In this document: positions 1-7,380 of the stretch, one piece after another
Numbering within the stretch: position 1 is the first letter of the stretch
Layout: every line of letters begins with the position of its first letter
From: Bryobacterales bacterium
Lineage (GTDB): Bacteria > Cyanobacteriota > Vampirovibrionia > Obscuribacterales > Obscuribacteraceae
Assembly: GCA_903970295.1 (NCBI GenBank)
Contig: CAJCHQ010000791.1
Span: 1-9,289 of the forward strand
Length of the DNA: 9,289 nucleotides
Reading direction: 5' to 3'
Notes under the pieces: generated by a model
What the model was told of the DNA's origin: nothing
Databases searched by the model: none
The model's input: only the letters and a program-made list of their open reading frames with translations
Made by a program: the position numbers and the translations under genes

Positions 1-1057
<1,057 letters not shown>

Positions 1058-1091
1058 GTAGAATGCTCTAAAGCCGATCATAGATTGGGCG

Positions 1092-1224
1092 ATTACTAAA
1101 AAAGGGGACGCGCCGTTCCGTTTTTGGTCTACAGATACAACTCTGTTGTTTGGACAGCGCGTCCGATGAATTGAAGGACCAAAAGTGCGGCAAAAGGTTC
1201 CGTTTTTTTGATCTTTTTAGTGAT
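1092..1224. repeat. Possible miniature REP-like element with nested, interleaved inverted repeats
   Basis: A non-coding segment just after serS. Its ends are near-perfect inverted copies: ACTAAAAA at 1095-1102 and TTTTTAGT at 1214-1221, extending to AT(T/C)ACTAAAAA with one mismatch. Inside are two further perfect 8-bp inverted repeats that cross each other: GGACGCGC (1106-1113) with GCGCGTCC (1157-1164), and TTTTGGTC (1122-1129) with GACCAAAA (1177-1184). The sequence GTTCCGTTTTT occurs twice in direct orientation (1115-1125 and 1197-1207). An A-run followed by GGGGACGCG resembles, from memory, the ends of REP-like elements associated with IS200/IS605-type (Y1/RAYT) transposases. No transposase is present, so this is inference. 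The symmetry itself is read directly from the sequence. Confidence 0.45.
1176..1209 (+). terminator. serS: Weak candidate intrinsic terminator for serS
   Basis: GGACC (1176-1180) can pair with GGTTCC (1196-1201) with one bulged T, leaving a 15-base loop, and is followed by a run of seven T (1203-1209). The stem is short and the loop large, so termination would be inefficient. The T-run is the main argument. It lies inside the possible repeat element, about 145 bases after the serS stop codon. Confidence 0.3.
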
Positions 1225-1240
1225 TGAAATTGGGCTTAAC

Positions 1241-1310
1241 ATCCAGACAATTTTGGATTGGCTGGATTGTCATTCCTGCCAATCCTGAGTTATGCTTTAA
1301 GTGGCTGGAT
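1241..1310. promoter_or_regulatory. Cluster of GGAT-type repeats, candidate operator of the MocR gene
   Basis: The region between serS and the regulator gene is dense in related short words. TGGATTGGCTGGAT occurs at 1254-1267 and again, as an exact 14-bp copy, at 1400-1413 inside the start of the regulator gene. TGGCTGGAT also occurs at 1302-1310. ATCCAG (1241-1246) is inverted relative to CTGGAT (1262-1267), and GGATTG (1264-1269) is inverted relative to CAATCC (1280-1285), the latter pair overlapping the candidate -35 box. MocR-family regulators typically bind paired direct or inverted repeats near their own promoter, so autoregulation is a reasonable guess. The family's binding word is not fixed, so the assignment is inference. 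Confidence 0.35.
1267..1296 (+). promoter_or_regulatory. Candidate sigma-70 promoter for the MocR/PdxR gene
   Basis: TTGTCA (1267-1272, five of six consensus positions) is followed after 18 bases by TATGCT (1291-1296, four of six). Transcription would begin near 1303, leaving a leader of about 75 bases before the ATG at 1378. This position agrees with choosing the 1378 start rather than the earlier in-frame TTG at 1258, which would lie upstream of the transcript. Moderate consensus match only. Confidence 0.35.
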
Positions 1311-1377
1311 ACGATTAACGCCCGCTGGAGCCTGTTCTTTCGGCGGCGAGCAGAGGTCCTCCGCTGGGTCGGATGAA

Positions 1378-3000
1378 ATGGCAGATGAGACAAATTTGAT
1401 GGATTGGCTGGATACACTGCAAAGCGAGTCTGCCTCGCAAGCCCGAGGCGAGCCTTTGTATGCCCAAATCATGAGGCGTTTGCGCAGTTGTATCGAATCC
1501 GGCCAATTGGCTCCGCAAGCGAAATTGCCTACCAATCGAGAGCTGGCCAATCTACTCAAGGTCGACCGTTCGACCGTTTCGCGTGCATATCTTGAACTCA
1601 GTCAAGCCGGTTTGATCGAAAGCCACGTCGGGCGCGGTACTTTCGTCGCCTCACGTTCGCTCAAATCTTACAACCTGCCACGCCGCCAGGCGATTGATAG
1701 CTCGGCCACGATCAATTGGTCGGATAAATTCAGTCAAGCCAGCCAGACATCTTTTGAACTTTTGAGCAAGCAACCGCCTTTTGTATCTGGCCGCCTGGAC
1801 ACGATTTCTTTTGCCGGTGGCATGCCAACCGAAGAGTTCTATCCGCACGAACAATTCGAACGCATCGTCCTCGAGCTTATGAGCAACGGCAAGTCTGCCG
1901 AAATGTTCAACTATAGCCCGGCCGAAGGTCATCCTCTTTTGCTGGGTCAAGTGCAAAAGCATTTGCAGGCTCAAGGCATCGAAGCCAGTGACGATGAAAT
2001 GCTGATCGTCAACGGCTCACAGCAGGCGATCGATCTTGTCACCAACACTCTGGTCGACGCCGGCGACGATATCGTTCTGGAAGAACCGAGTTATTTTTGG
2101 GCGATTTGCAATTTCCGTTCCCGGCAAGCAAATTGTTTGACTCTGTCACTGGATGACGAGGGCATCGCCCCTGGTGCTCTGGAAAAAGTCTTATCTCAGC
2201 GCAAAGTCAAACTGTTGTATACAATGCCAACCTTCCAAAATCCGACCGGGTCTTCGCTGTCGGTAAGCAGGCGTTTGGCTATACTGGATCTTTGCAAAAA
2301 ATATCAGGTGCCCATTCTCGAAGATAATTTCGTCGGTGATTTACGCTACGACGGTGCACCACTTCCGTCATTAAGAGCCCTGCCTGGTGGGCGGGAGATA
2401 GTGATTCACCAGGGCACTTTTTCCAAGGCTCTTTGCCCTGGTTTGAGATTGGGTTGGTTGGTCGGACCGCAGGAATTAATTAAGCGCGTTCGCCTGGCCA
2501 AACGCACTTGCGATTTGTCGACAAATTCGATGGCCCAGATCGTTCTCGCCCAATATCTGGAAGAGGGCTTATACGCGGCACACCTTGATCGAGTGCGGGA
2601 GGCGTACAGAAAACGGCGTGATACCATGACCGGTGCGCTCGACAATTATGCAGGTGCTGGAAAGCTTCCCGGCAATTTCAAACTAACCTGGAGCAATCCG
2701 GCGGGCGGGCTCTTCTTGTGGGCGCAATTGCCCAGCGGATGCTCCTCACGAGAACTTTTGCCCTTTGCAGAAAGAGAAGGCGTCACCTTTGCAGTCGGTG
2801 ATCTCAACTTCTGTCATGGCGACCATCCTGAATTTATGCGACTTTGTTTCATTCAGCAGGATGAAAAATTGATTGAAGAAGGTGTGAAACGCTTGGCCCG
2901 GGCGTTGACAAACTATTTTGAATCCATATCCACTCGGTCCAAAACAGCCGGGGACGCCGAACTTATGCGGTTGAGGCGCCCGGAAAACGTTCTTATATAG
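1378..3000 (+). CDS. pdxR: MocR-family (PdxR-like) regulator: GntR winged helix fused to aminotransferase domain
   Basis: Probable PLP-responsive transcription regulator of the adjacent pdxST genes. Numbering from ATG 1378 (540 residues): a GntR winged helix at about 24-92 (EPLYAQI, LPTNRELANLL, VDRSTVSRAY, GRGTFV), a linker, then a fold-type I aminotransferase-like domain at about 135-505. Cofactor-site landmarks are QNPTG (N288), EDNF (D316) and FSKALCPGLRLGW with K350 as the PLP Schiff-base lysine. The spacing D316-K350 matches that of B. subtilis GabR as I recall it, but the aromatic at 318 is Phe where GabR has Tyr. A tail of about 30 residues after the domain makes it longer than usual. 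The start is uncertain: 1378 or 1399 are both ATG without a strong ribosome site; a TTG at 1258 adds 40 residues lacking family resemblance and is disfavoured. The gene lies 83 bases upstream of pdxS in the same direction. The MocR class is certain; the PdxR role rests on context. Confidence 0.88.
   Translation: MADETNLMDWLDTLQSESASQARGEPLYAQIMRRLRSCIESGQLAPQAKLPTNRELANLLKVDRSTVSRAYLELSQAGLIESHVGRGTFVASRSLKSYNLPRRQAIDSSATINWSDKFSQASQTSFELLSKQPPFVSGRLDTISFAGGMPTEEFYPHEQFERIVLELMSNGKSAEMFNYSPAEGHPLLLGQVQKHLQAQGIEASDDEMLIVNGSQQAIDLVTNTLVDAGDDIVLEEPSYFWAICNFRSRQANCLTLSLDDEGIAPGALEKVLSQRKVKLLYTMPTFQNPTGSSLSVSRRLAILDLCKKYQVPILEDNFVGDLRYDGAPLPSLRALPGGREIVIHQGTFSKALCPGLRLGWLVGPQELIKRVRLAKRTCDLSTNSMAQIVLAQYLEEGLYAAHLDRVREAYRKRRDTMTGALDNYAGAGKLPGNFKLTWSNPAGGLFLWAQLPSGCSSRELLPFAEREGVTFAVGDLNFCHGDHPEFMRLCFIQQDEKLIEEGVKRLARALTNYFESISTRSKTAGDAELMRLRRPENVLI
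2971..2999 (+). promoter_or_regulatory. Candidate promoter for pdxST inside the regulator's 3' end
   Basis: TTGAGG (2971-2976) and TATATA (2994-2999) are separated by 17 bases, each matching four of six sigma-70 consensus positions. Transcription would start near 3006, leaving a leader of about 78 bases before pdxS. This would allow pdxST to be expressed separately from the regulator gene. A perfect TTGACA at 2905-2910 lies further upstream but has no good -10 partner. The leader contains a small palindrome, GCTAACTAGC (3019-3028). Low confidence without transcript data. Confidence 0.3.
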
Positions 3001-3083
3001 GTACAGGTAATTAGAACAGCTAACTAGCAACTGACAGACCAGAAAAAAAGCAGGCGAAGAGACTAATGACAAAGGAGAAAAGC

Positions 3084-4013
3084 ATGGTCACCGAATCCAA
3101 GGAAAAATCGGCAGGCAAAAATGGAAAGGAAGTCCTCACGGGGACTGACCTTGTGAAAAAAGCTTTGCCGCAAATGCTCAAGGGCGGCGTGATCATGGAT
3201 GTGGTCAACGCCGAACAGGCGAAGATTGCCGAAGACGCTGGCGCCGTCGCCGTTATGGCATTAGAGCGCGTGCCGGCTGACATTCGCGCCGATGGCGGTG
3301 TCGCGCGCATGAGCGACCCGGAACTGGTGAGCAAGATTATCGAATCAGTCAGTATCCCAGTCATGGCCAAAGCGCGCATCGGACATTTCGTCGAAGCCCA
3401 AATTTTGCAATCGCTCGGTGTCGATTGCGTAGACGAAAGTGAAGTATTGACGCCGGCCGATGAGGAATACCACATCAACAAACTGGCCTTTACCATACCT
3501 TTCGTATGCGGTGCTCGAAATCTCGGCGAAGCTCTTCGCCGCATCGGCGAAGGTGCAGCCATGATTCGCACCAAAGGCGAAGCCGGCACAGGCGACGTCG
3601 TAGAAGCTGTGCGCCACGCTCGCAAAATTCTTGGTGAAATCCGCTTGCTCGCAAATTTGCCGGCTGAAGAGCGCATGACTTTCGCGAAAAATATCGGTGC
3701 CCCATACGAGCTCGTTTGCAAGGTAGCCGAAGAAGGACGTTTGCCTGTCGTCAACTTCGCCGCCGGTGGCATAGCCACTCCGGCTGACGCTGCTTTGATG
3801 ATGCAAATCGGAGTTGACGGCGTTTTCGTCGGCTCCGGTATTTTCAAATCTGGCGATCCTGGCAAACGGGCTCGGGCTATCGTCAAAGCCACCACATTCT
3901 TCCGCGATCCGGAAGTACTCGCCGATGTCAGTCGCAATCTCGGCGAACCGATGGTCGGCCGCACCGCCAGTTCTCTATCGGCGACGGAAACATTAGCCAC
4001 CAGAGGCTGGTAA
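3084..4013 (+). CDS. pdxS: Pyridoxal 5'-phosphate synthase subunit PdxS
   Basis: Synthase subunit of the DXP-independent vitamin B6 pathway: it condenses ribose 5-phosphate, glyceraldehyde 3-phosphate and ammonia from PdxT into PLP. It is a cytosolic (beta/alpha)8 barrel that assembles as a dodecamer with PdxT. The 309 residues carry the family's near-invariant stretches: [76 protein letters not shown] and the C-terminal [14 protein letters not shown] and [11 protein letters not shown]. The catalytic residues D24, K81 and K149 of B. subtilis correspond to D39, K96 and K164, a constant offset of 15, so the N-terminus is slightly extended. ATG 3084 is chosen because AAGGAG (3072-3077) sits six bases before it; an in-frame ATG at 3066 lies upstream of that site. 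Usual length is about 293 residues. Operon with pdxT, 28 bases downstream. Confidence 0.97.
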   Translation: MVTESKEKSAGKNGKEVLTGTDLVKKALPQMLKGGVIMDVVNAEQAKIAEDAGAVAVMALERVPADIRADGGVARMSDPELVSKIIESVSIPVMAKARIGHFVEAQILQSLGVDCVDESEVLTPADEEYHINKLAFTIPFVCGARNLGEALRRIGEGAAMIRTKGEAGTGDVVEAVRHARKILGEIRLLANLPAEERMTFAKNIGAPYELVCKVAEEGRLPVVNFAAGGIATPADAALMMQIGVDGVFVGSGIFKSGDPGKRARAIVKATTFFRDPEVLADVSRNLGEPMVGRTASSLSATETLATRGW

Positions 4014-4029
4014 GAGACTTCACGGAGTC

Positions 4030-4035
4030 AAGGAG
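4030..4035 (+). promoter_or_regulatory. pdxT: Ribosome binding site of pdxT
   Basis: A full AAGGAG lies six bases before the pdxT ATG, in the 28-base pdxS-pdxT gap. The same AAGGAG word at 3072-3077 precedes pdxS with the same six-base spacing. Both subunits are therefore set up for strong initiation, as suits a 12:12 complex. Confidence 0.8.
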
Positions 4036-4041
4036 TAGTCT

Positions 4042-4671
4042 ATGAAAGCGCATATTGGTGTACTCGCCTTACAAGGCGATTTTGCCGAACACGCAGAAGC
4101 GATTAGAAGATTAGGCGCTGATGCATCTGAAATTCGCCATTCATGGCAGTTGAAAGATGTGGACGGTTTGATTATCCCGGGCGGGGAGTCCACTGCTTTA
4201 GCCACGCTCACTGCCGACAACAGAGATCCGATCTTCGCAGTCATTCGTGAGCGAGCACTAGCTGGCATGCCTATTTATGGAACTTGCATGGGTTCAATAT
4301 TTCTGGCTCGCGAAATAGAAGGATCACGGCAAGGGCGGTTGGCCCTGATGGATATCACCGTCAAACGCAATGCTTTCGGCCCGCAGCGCTTCAGTTTCGA
4401 GACGATGCTGGATATTCCTATACTCGGGCAGACTCCTTTCCATGCGGTTTTCATTCGCGGACCGATCATCAATTCGGTGGGCGAAAAAGCGCAGGTGCTG
4501 GCTCGTATTCCCCAGGGAATCGTCATGGTTCGCCAGGATAATTTGCTGGTCACTGCTTTCCATCCCGAAATCACAGGTGACAATCGAGTGCATGAGCTGT
4601 TCCTCAATATGGTTACGGAGCAGCAAACTGCTGCCGCTAGCGCCAAGCGTTCGCCGGTTTTAGCTCACTGA
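4042..4671 (+). CDS. pdxT: Pyridoxal 5'-phosphate synthase glutaminase subunit PdxT
   Basis: Class I (triad) glutamine amidotransferase that hydrolyses glutamine and channels ammonia to PdxS; cytosolic, active when bound to PdxS. Its 209 residues compare with about 190-200 normally. Visible: N-terminal IGVLALQGDFAEH; glutamine-site GGEST (47-51); the nucleophile elbow GTCMGS with catalytic C82; VKRNAFG with R109 matching B. subtilis R106; IRGP (138-141); and the His-Glu pair in AFHPE (H174, E176). C82/H174/E176 correspond to C79/H170/E172 of B. subtilis. Two small departures from the family pattern: Met follows the catalytic Cys where Ala is usual, and RNAFGPQ has Pro at 114 where Arg is usual. 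A short Ala/Ser-rich tail follows the last helix. The gene is preceded by AAGGAG at six bases and ends the B6 operon ahead of a clear terminator. Confidence 0.97.
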   Translation: MKAHIGVLALQGDFAEHAEAIRRLGADASEIRHSWQLKDVDGLIIPGGESTALATLTADNRDPIFAVIRERALAGMPIYGTCMGSIFLAREIEGSRQGRLALMDITVKRNAFGPQRFSFETMLDIPILGQTPFHAVFIRGPIINSVGEKAQVLARIPQGIVMVRQDNLLVTAFHPEITGDNRVHELFLNMVTEQQTAAASAKRSPVLAH

Positions 4672-4738
4672 GACGAACAAGACCGAAAAAAAACACAAAA
4701 GAACCACAAAAGTTTCGCCAACATTAACTTTGAGATTA

Positions 4739-4766
4739 GGAGAGCCGACCTTTGCGTCGGCTTTTC
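4739..4766 (+). terminator. Intrinsic terminator of the pdxST operon
   Basis: AGCCGAC (4743-4749) pairs perfectly with GTCGGCT (4756-4762) around a six-base loop (CTTTGC), and the stem can be extended outward to 4739-4766 using A-T and G-U pairs. The stem is followed by TTT and then C, so the U-tract is short. It lies about 70 bases after pdxT and about 140 before the next gene, marking the end of the B6 transcription unit. Confidence 0.8.
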
Positions 4767-4908
4767 GCATACGGCTGCTTCTTCACGCTTTCTGATTTTT
4801 GCTATGGGAATCCTACTAAGTAAGTGGGGAATTCCACCAATCGACTGCAGTCACTTGCCAACCTAAGATGCATTACACAGCGGGAAGGAAATCATCAGGA
4901 GACTTGGC
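4767..4908 (+). promoter_or_regulatory. Upstream region of the 755-residue gene with two palindromes
   Basis: This short gap holds two perfect palindromes close together: GGAATTCC (4828-4835) and GACTGCAGTC (4843-4852). They are flanked by the inverted pair AAGTG (4822-4826) and CACTT (4852-4856), so the whole could fold as one imperfect stem or act as a protein-binding site. A weak promoter-like pair, TCGACT (4841-4846) with TAAGAT (4864-4869) at 17 bases, would place the second palindrome over the -35 area. AGGAG at 4897-4901, seven bases before the ATG, is a convincing ribosome site. Confidence 0.35.
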
Positions 4909-7176
4909 ATGGTCGAACTCGGAAACATCGGCGACACACAGCATCCCTCGACCGCGCCCGGGCCGGTTAAAAAAGAACACGATACATGGCTATCGGCTGC
5001 TCAGAATGAATACGCGCATCTAATGAGTGCAGCCCAAAAGGAAGGGCAAAAGTTAAAAGCCGAAGGAGCACAGCTTGTTGACACGGTCATACATAACCCA
5101 GGCAAGGCGGCGACGACAGCTGTTGGTGTCGGATTAGTGCTAGCCGATATGAAGACTGGTGGCGAAGTGCATCGTACAGGCTTAGAATTCCTGAATAAGA
5201 TTTCGGAAGAAGGATTGACTCGCACTCTGGGCGAAGTAAAAAATGCAGCTTTTGGTCTGTTTTCTCGCGAAGGACTGCTTGGCGGCCGCGAGGCAAGCAG
5301 TTTCAAGTCGGATCGAGATCTGATCCGAAGCATGGCGCAGTTTGTCTCGAGAAGCTCGGGTGATGCTCGCGGAGCCAATTTCGCGGCGCCAAAGTATATG
5401 GATGATATCGGTGCTTTCTACGACGAGAGCAAACCGGCTAAATCATTTAGCTTGGCTGATTTTCAAAAGAATGAAATCAAATCGACGGTCAATTCGGATG
5501 CCGGAGTCAAAGCCGTAGATGCCGAATTGAAGATCATCCAGGAGCGCGGCAAAATTCTCCGGCAAAACCTTTCCAGTGCCAACAGAGATGTGGCGGATTT
5601 GACAGAGGAGCAGCGTCAATTGCGAGGCTTGTCCGAAGGCACAGCCCGGGATGTGAGAATATCAGGGAATCAGAGAGCGACTCGAATTTTCGACAATGTG
5701 CGCACAGCCGAAGGTCGTCTCAGTGTGGCCGAGAAAGAGACTGGACCCACTCGCGAAGAAGAAATCACGAAGGCCAGGCAAGGGCTCGAAGCGGCTAGAA
5801 AAGCAGCTCAAGACAGATTGCATGAATTAGAAGGAAGCGATGGCAATTCCGGCCTGATATCACGAATCAAGAAAACTGCAACCGATCTGGAAGCGCAACA
5901 GAGTCATGATGCGACCGAAACCCAAGCACTGCTTAAACAAGCCGGTGAATATGTTAAAGCTCTCACCACCCGTCTCGAGCAACATGTCAGAGATTTGACG
6001 GGCGACACTCCGCCAGGTGAAGTGCCCAGACACATCGGTCAAGATGACCTGAGAGGCTTGATTCGCACGGAGCCGACAGCGGCAGAAACGGCTAAAATCT
6101 CAGAAGCACAGCGTGCATTAGCTGCCAAAGAAAAGCCAGTTACGTCCTATCTCACTTATCGTGAACGTTATGGAGTGGATGAGCCCGCACCTGTCGTAAA
6201 GGTTGTTAAAGAAGTGTCTGGTGGCGCCCGCGGTGACGGTCAGCCTGTGATTGCGCGGCCCACTGTAATCGAGCAACCTGCTGCAGCTTTTAGACCAGCC
6301 ACGATTCCGGAACAGTCAGGACCGATCGGTGCCCACCGCATAGATATTCCTGTCAAGCTTGACCCCGCTTCGAGTGAAGCCGGTTTTGTCGTCATGAACG
6401 CCGAAAAGAGCTTGACCACCGCTCAGTCATCTGCGGAAGCGGCGACATCGGCCGTGCAGAGGTTGGTGGCCGCAGGTAAGAATTCGAGGCCATCGGATTT
6501 CCGCATGGCAATGCGCAGTCTTGGTAATTATGTCGAGCATGCCAATGATTATTTGCATGCAGAAACCAATCCGGAAGCGAGACGTGAATTTACTGCTAAC
6601 GCTGTTCGCAAGCTTGAAGAACTACTGCCGGCTGTAGACAAGTCGGGTAAGTTCGAATATTCGTCTCGTGTCGGCAACGATCCGGCAGCCAAGCTGGAAT
6701 TCATAACAGGCAATCTAGAAACACGTTTGCAGAGACTGGGTTTGAAACCTGATGTAGCCGCTCGCACAATTGAGGCCCCCGCACGGGCTGTAGTCGCGGC
6801 TGGCGAACAAATCACTGATTCGCCGGAAGCGATGCGGGCGAGAAGAGCATTCGAAGCTTACAATTCAGCCGAACAGCTGCGCTATCACTCGGGTGATTTC
6901 AAAGGCACTTTAACAGCATTGTCTGACTATGCCCGTTCGGCATCAGATTACATGCAGTCCCAAATTGTTAAAGGCGCCAATGTGGAAGATGATCCGATCC
7001 TGAAAAAAGCAGTGGCCGACCTGAAAGCAATGATGCCGGATTGGAATACCGGACCATACGTTATGCGCGCGGATGCACCCACGACTGTGGCTGGGCAACT
7101 GGGCGAACTAAGAAAGGTTCTCGACACTCGCATTTCACGCTTCGTCAACAACGTTCCCCGTAAACCAAAAGGATAA
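4909..7176 (+). CDS. Unknown 755-residue protein with coiled coils and a C-terminal duplicated domain
   Basis: I do not recognise a family. The start is well supported by AGGAG seven bases upstream. There is no signal peptide. An Ala/Gly/Val stretch (about 66-80) is hydrophobic but short for a membrane span. Residues about 197-240 and 255-365 are rich in Glu, Lys, Gln, Ala and Leu with heptad-like character and are probably coiled coil. Residues about 420-485 are rich in Pro and Val and look like an extended linker. The C-terminal part contains two related segments, about 530-610 and 663-745. They share DF(R/K), an LxxY/A/DY pattern, AVxxL ending at a Pro, and LxTRxxR at almost the same spacing; this is an internal duplication. 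The product looks like a soluble scaffold or structural protein. The gene stands alone between the pdxST terminator and a separate promoter. Expression as a real protein is likely given its length and ribosome site; function is unknown. Confidence 0.82.
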   Translation: MVELGNIGDTQHPSTAPGPVKKEHDTWLSAAQNEYAHLMSAAQKEGQKLKAEGAQLVDTVIHNPGKAATTAVGVGLVLADMKTGGEVHRTGLEFLNKISEEGLTRTLGEVKNAAFGLFSREGLLGGREASSFKSDRDLIRSMAQFVSRSSGDARGANFAAPKYMDDIGAFYDESKPAKSFSLADFQKNEIKSTVNSDAGVKAVDAELKIIQERGKILRQNLSSANRDVADLTEEQRQLRGLSEGTARDVRISGNQRATRIFDNVRTAEGRLSVAEKETGPTREEEITKARQGLEAARKAAQDRLHELEGSDGNSGLISRIKKTATDLEAQQSHDATETQALLKQAGEYVKALTTRLEQHVRDLTGDTPPGEVPRHIGQDDLRGLIRTEPTAAETAKISEAQRALAAKEKPVTSYLTYRERYGVDEPAPVVKVVKEVSGGARGDGQPVIARPTVIEQPAAAFRPATIPEQSGPIGAHRIDIPVKLDPASSEAGFVVMNAEKSLTTAQSSAEAATSAVQRLVAAGKNSRPSDFRMAMRSLGNYVEHANDYLHAETNPEARREFTANAVRKLEELLPAVDKSGKFEYSSRVGNDPAAKLEFITGNLETRLQRLGLKPDVAARTIEAPARAVVAAGEQITDSPEAMRARRAFEAYNSAEQLRYHSGDFKGTLTALSDYARSASDYMQSQIVKGANVEDDPILKKAVADLKAMMPDWNTGPYVMRADAPTTVAGQLGELRKVLDTRISRFVNNVPRKPKG
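6496..7143 (+). repeat. Internal protein duplication in the unknown 755-residue protein
   Basis: Copy 1 spans codons 530-610 (6496-6738) and copy 2 codons 663-745 (6895-7143), separated by about 52 residues. Aligned from the DF pair, copy 1 has DF, L, Y, A, DY at the same offsets as copy 2 over the first 23 residues without a gap. A three-residue insertion in copy 2 then precedes the shared AVxxL, whose Pro falls eight residues after the Val in both. LxTRxxR follows 31 and 30 residues after that Pro. The copies are clearly diverged, so the duplication is old, and the DNA is not visibly repeated. Confidence 0.6.
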
Positions 7177-7342
7177 ATTGCTTGTCCGTCGCATCGCGAC
7201 CGACACAAACATTGTAGGCATCCGGCATTTGCCGATCATGAGCAAAAGCTCAATTGAGGAAAAAACACCTGCCGGACCCGAAACAACCCAGACAGTTTGA
7301 ATGATTTCTACAGGATAGAAGTTTTTGACAGAGCTGGGTAAA

Positions 7343-7380
7343 ACGATGAAACGGGAGGAAGTTAGCTTCCTCCTCATCGT
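7343..7380. other. Long bulged hairpin upstream of the membrane-protein gene
   Basis: GGAGGAAG (7354-7361) pairs perfectly with CTTCCTCC (7366-7373) around TTAG, and ACGATGA (7343-7349) pairs perfectly with TCATCGT (7374-7380), with four unpaired bases (AACG, 7350-7353) on the 5' side only. That gives 15 base pairs in all. There is no T-run after it on the + strand, whereas on the - strand it is followed by TTTT. It could terminate transcription leaving the 755-residue gene, block antisense transcription, or be a structured element. It lies about 165 bases after that gene's stop and upstream of the candidate promoter at 7416. Confidence 0.55.

Noticed and set aside
1258..1377. TTG at 1258 as the start of the MocR regulator
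   Set aside because: The extra 40 residues have no family resemblance, the codon lies upstream of the best promoter candidate and amid repeats, and ATG codons at 1378 and 1399 fit the usual N-terminal length better.
3066..3083. ATG at 3066 as the pdxS start
   Set aside because: The strong AAGGAG lies inside this stretch, six bases before ATG 3084. Starting at 3066 would leave the ribosome site unused and lengthen an already extended N-terminus.
3020..4000. A 326-codon open frame on the - strand opposite pdxS
   Set aside because: It mirrors the highly conserved pdxS gene, is Ser/Thr/Ala-rich without any recognisable domain, has no sensible ribosome site, and is explained by codon bias of the + strand gene.
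7186..7200. Small hairpin GTCGC/GCGAC just after the 755-residue gene as its terminator
   Set aside because: The stem has five pairs with a three-base loop and is followed by an A/C-rich stretch, not T residues, so it is not a convincing terminator.
7238..7300. A 20-codon frame beginning ATG at 7238
   Set aside because: There is no ribosome site and the length is within chance expectation. The composition is unremarkable and there is no membrane or toxin-like character.
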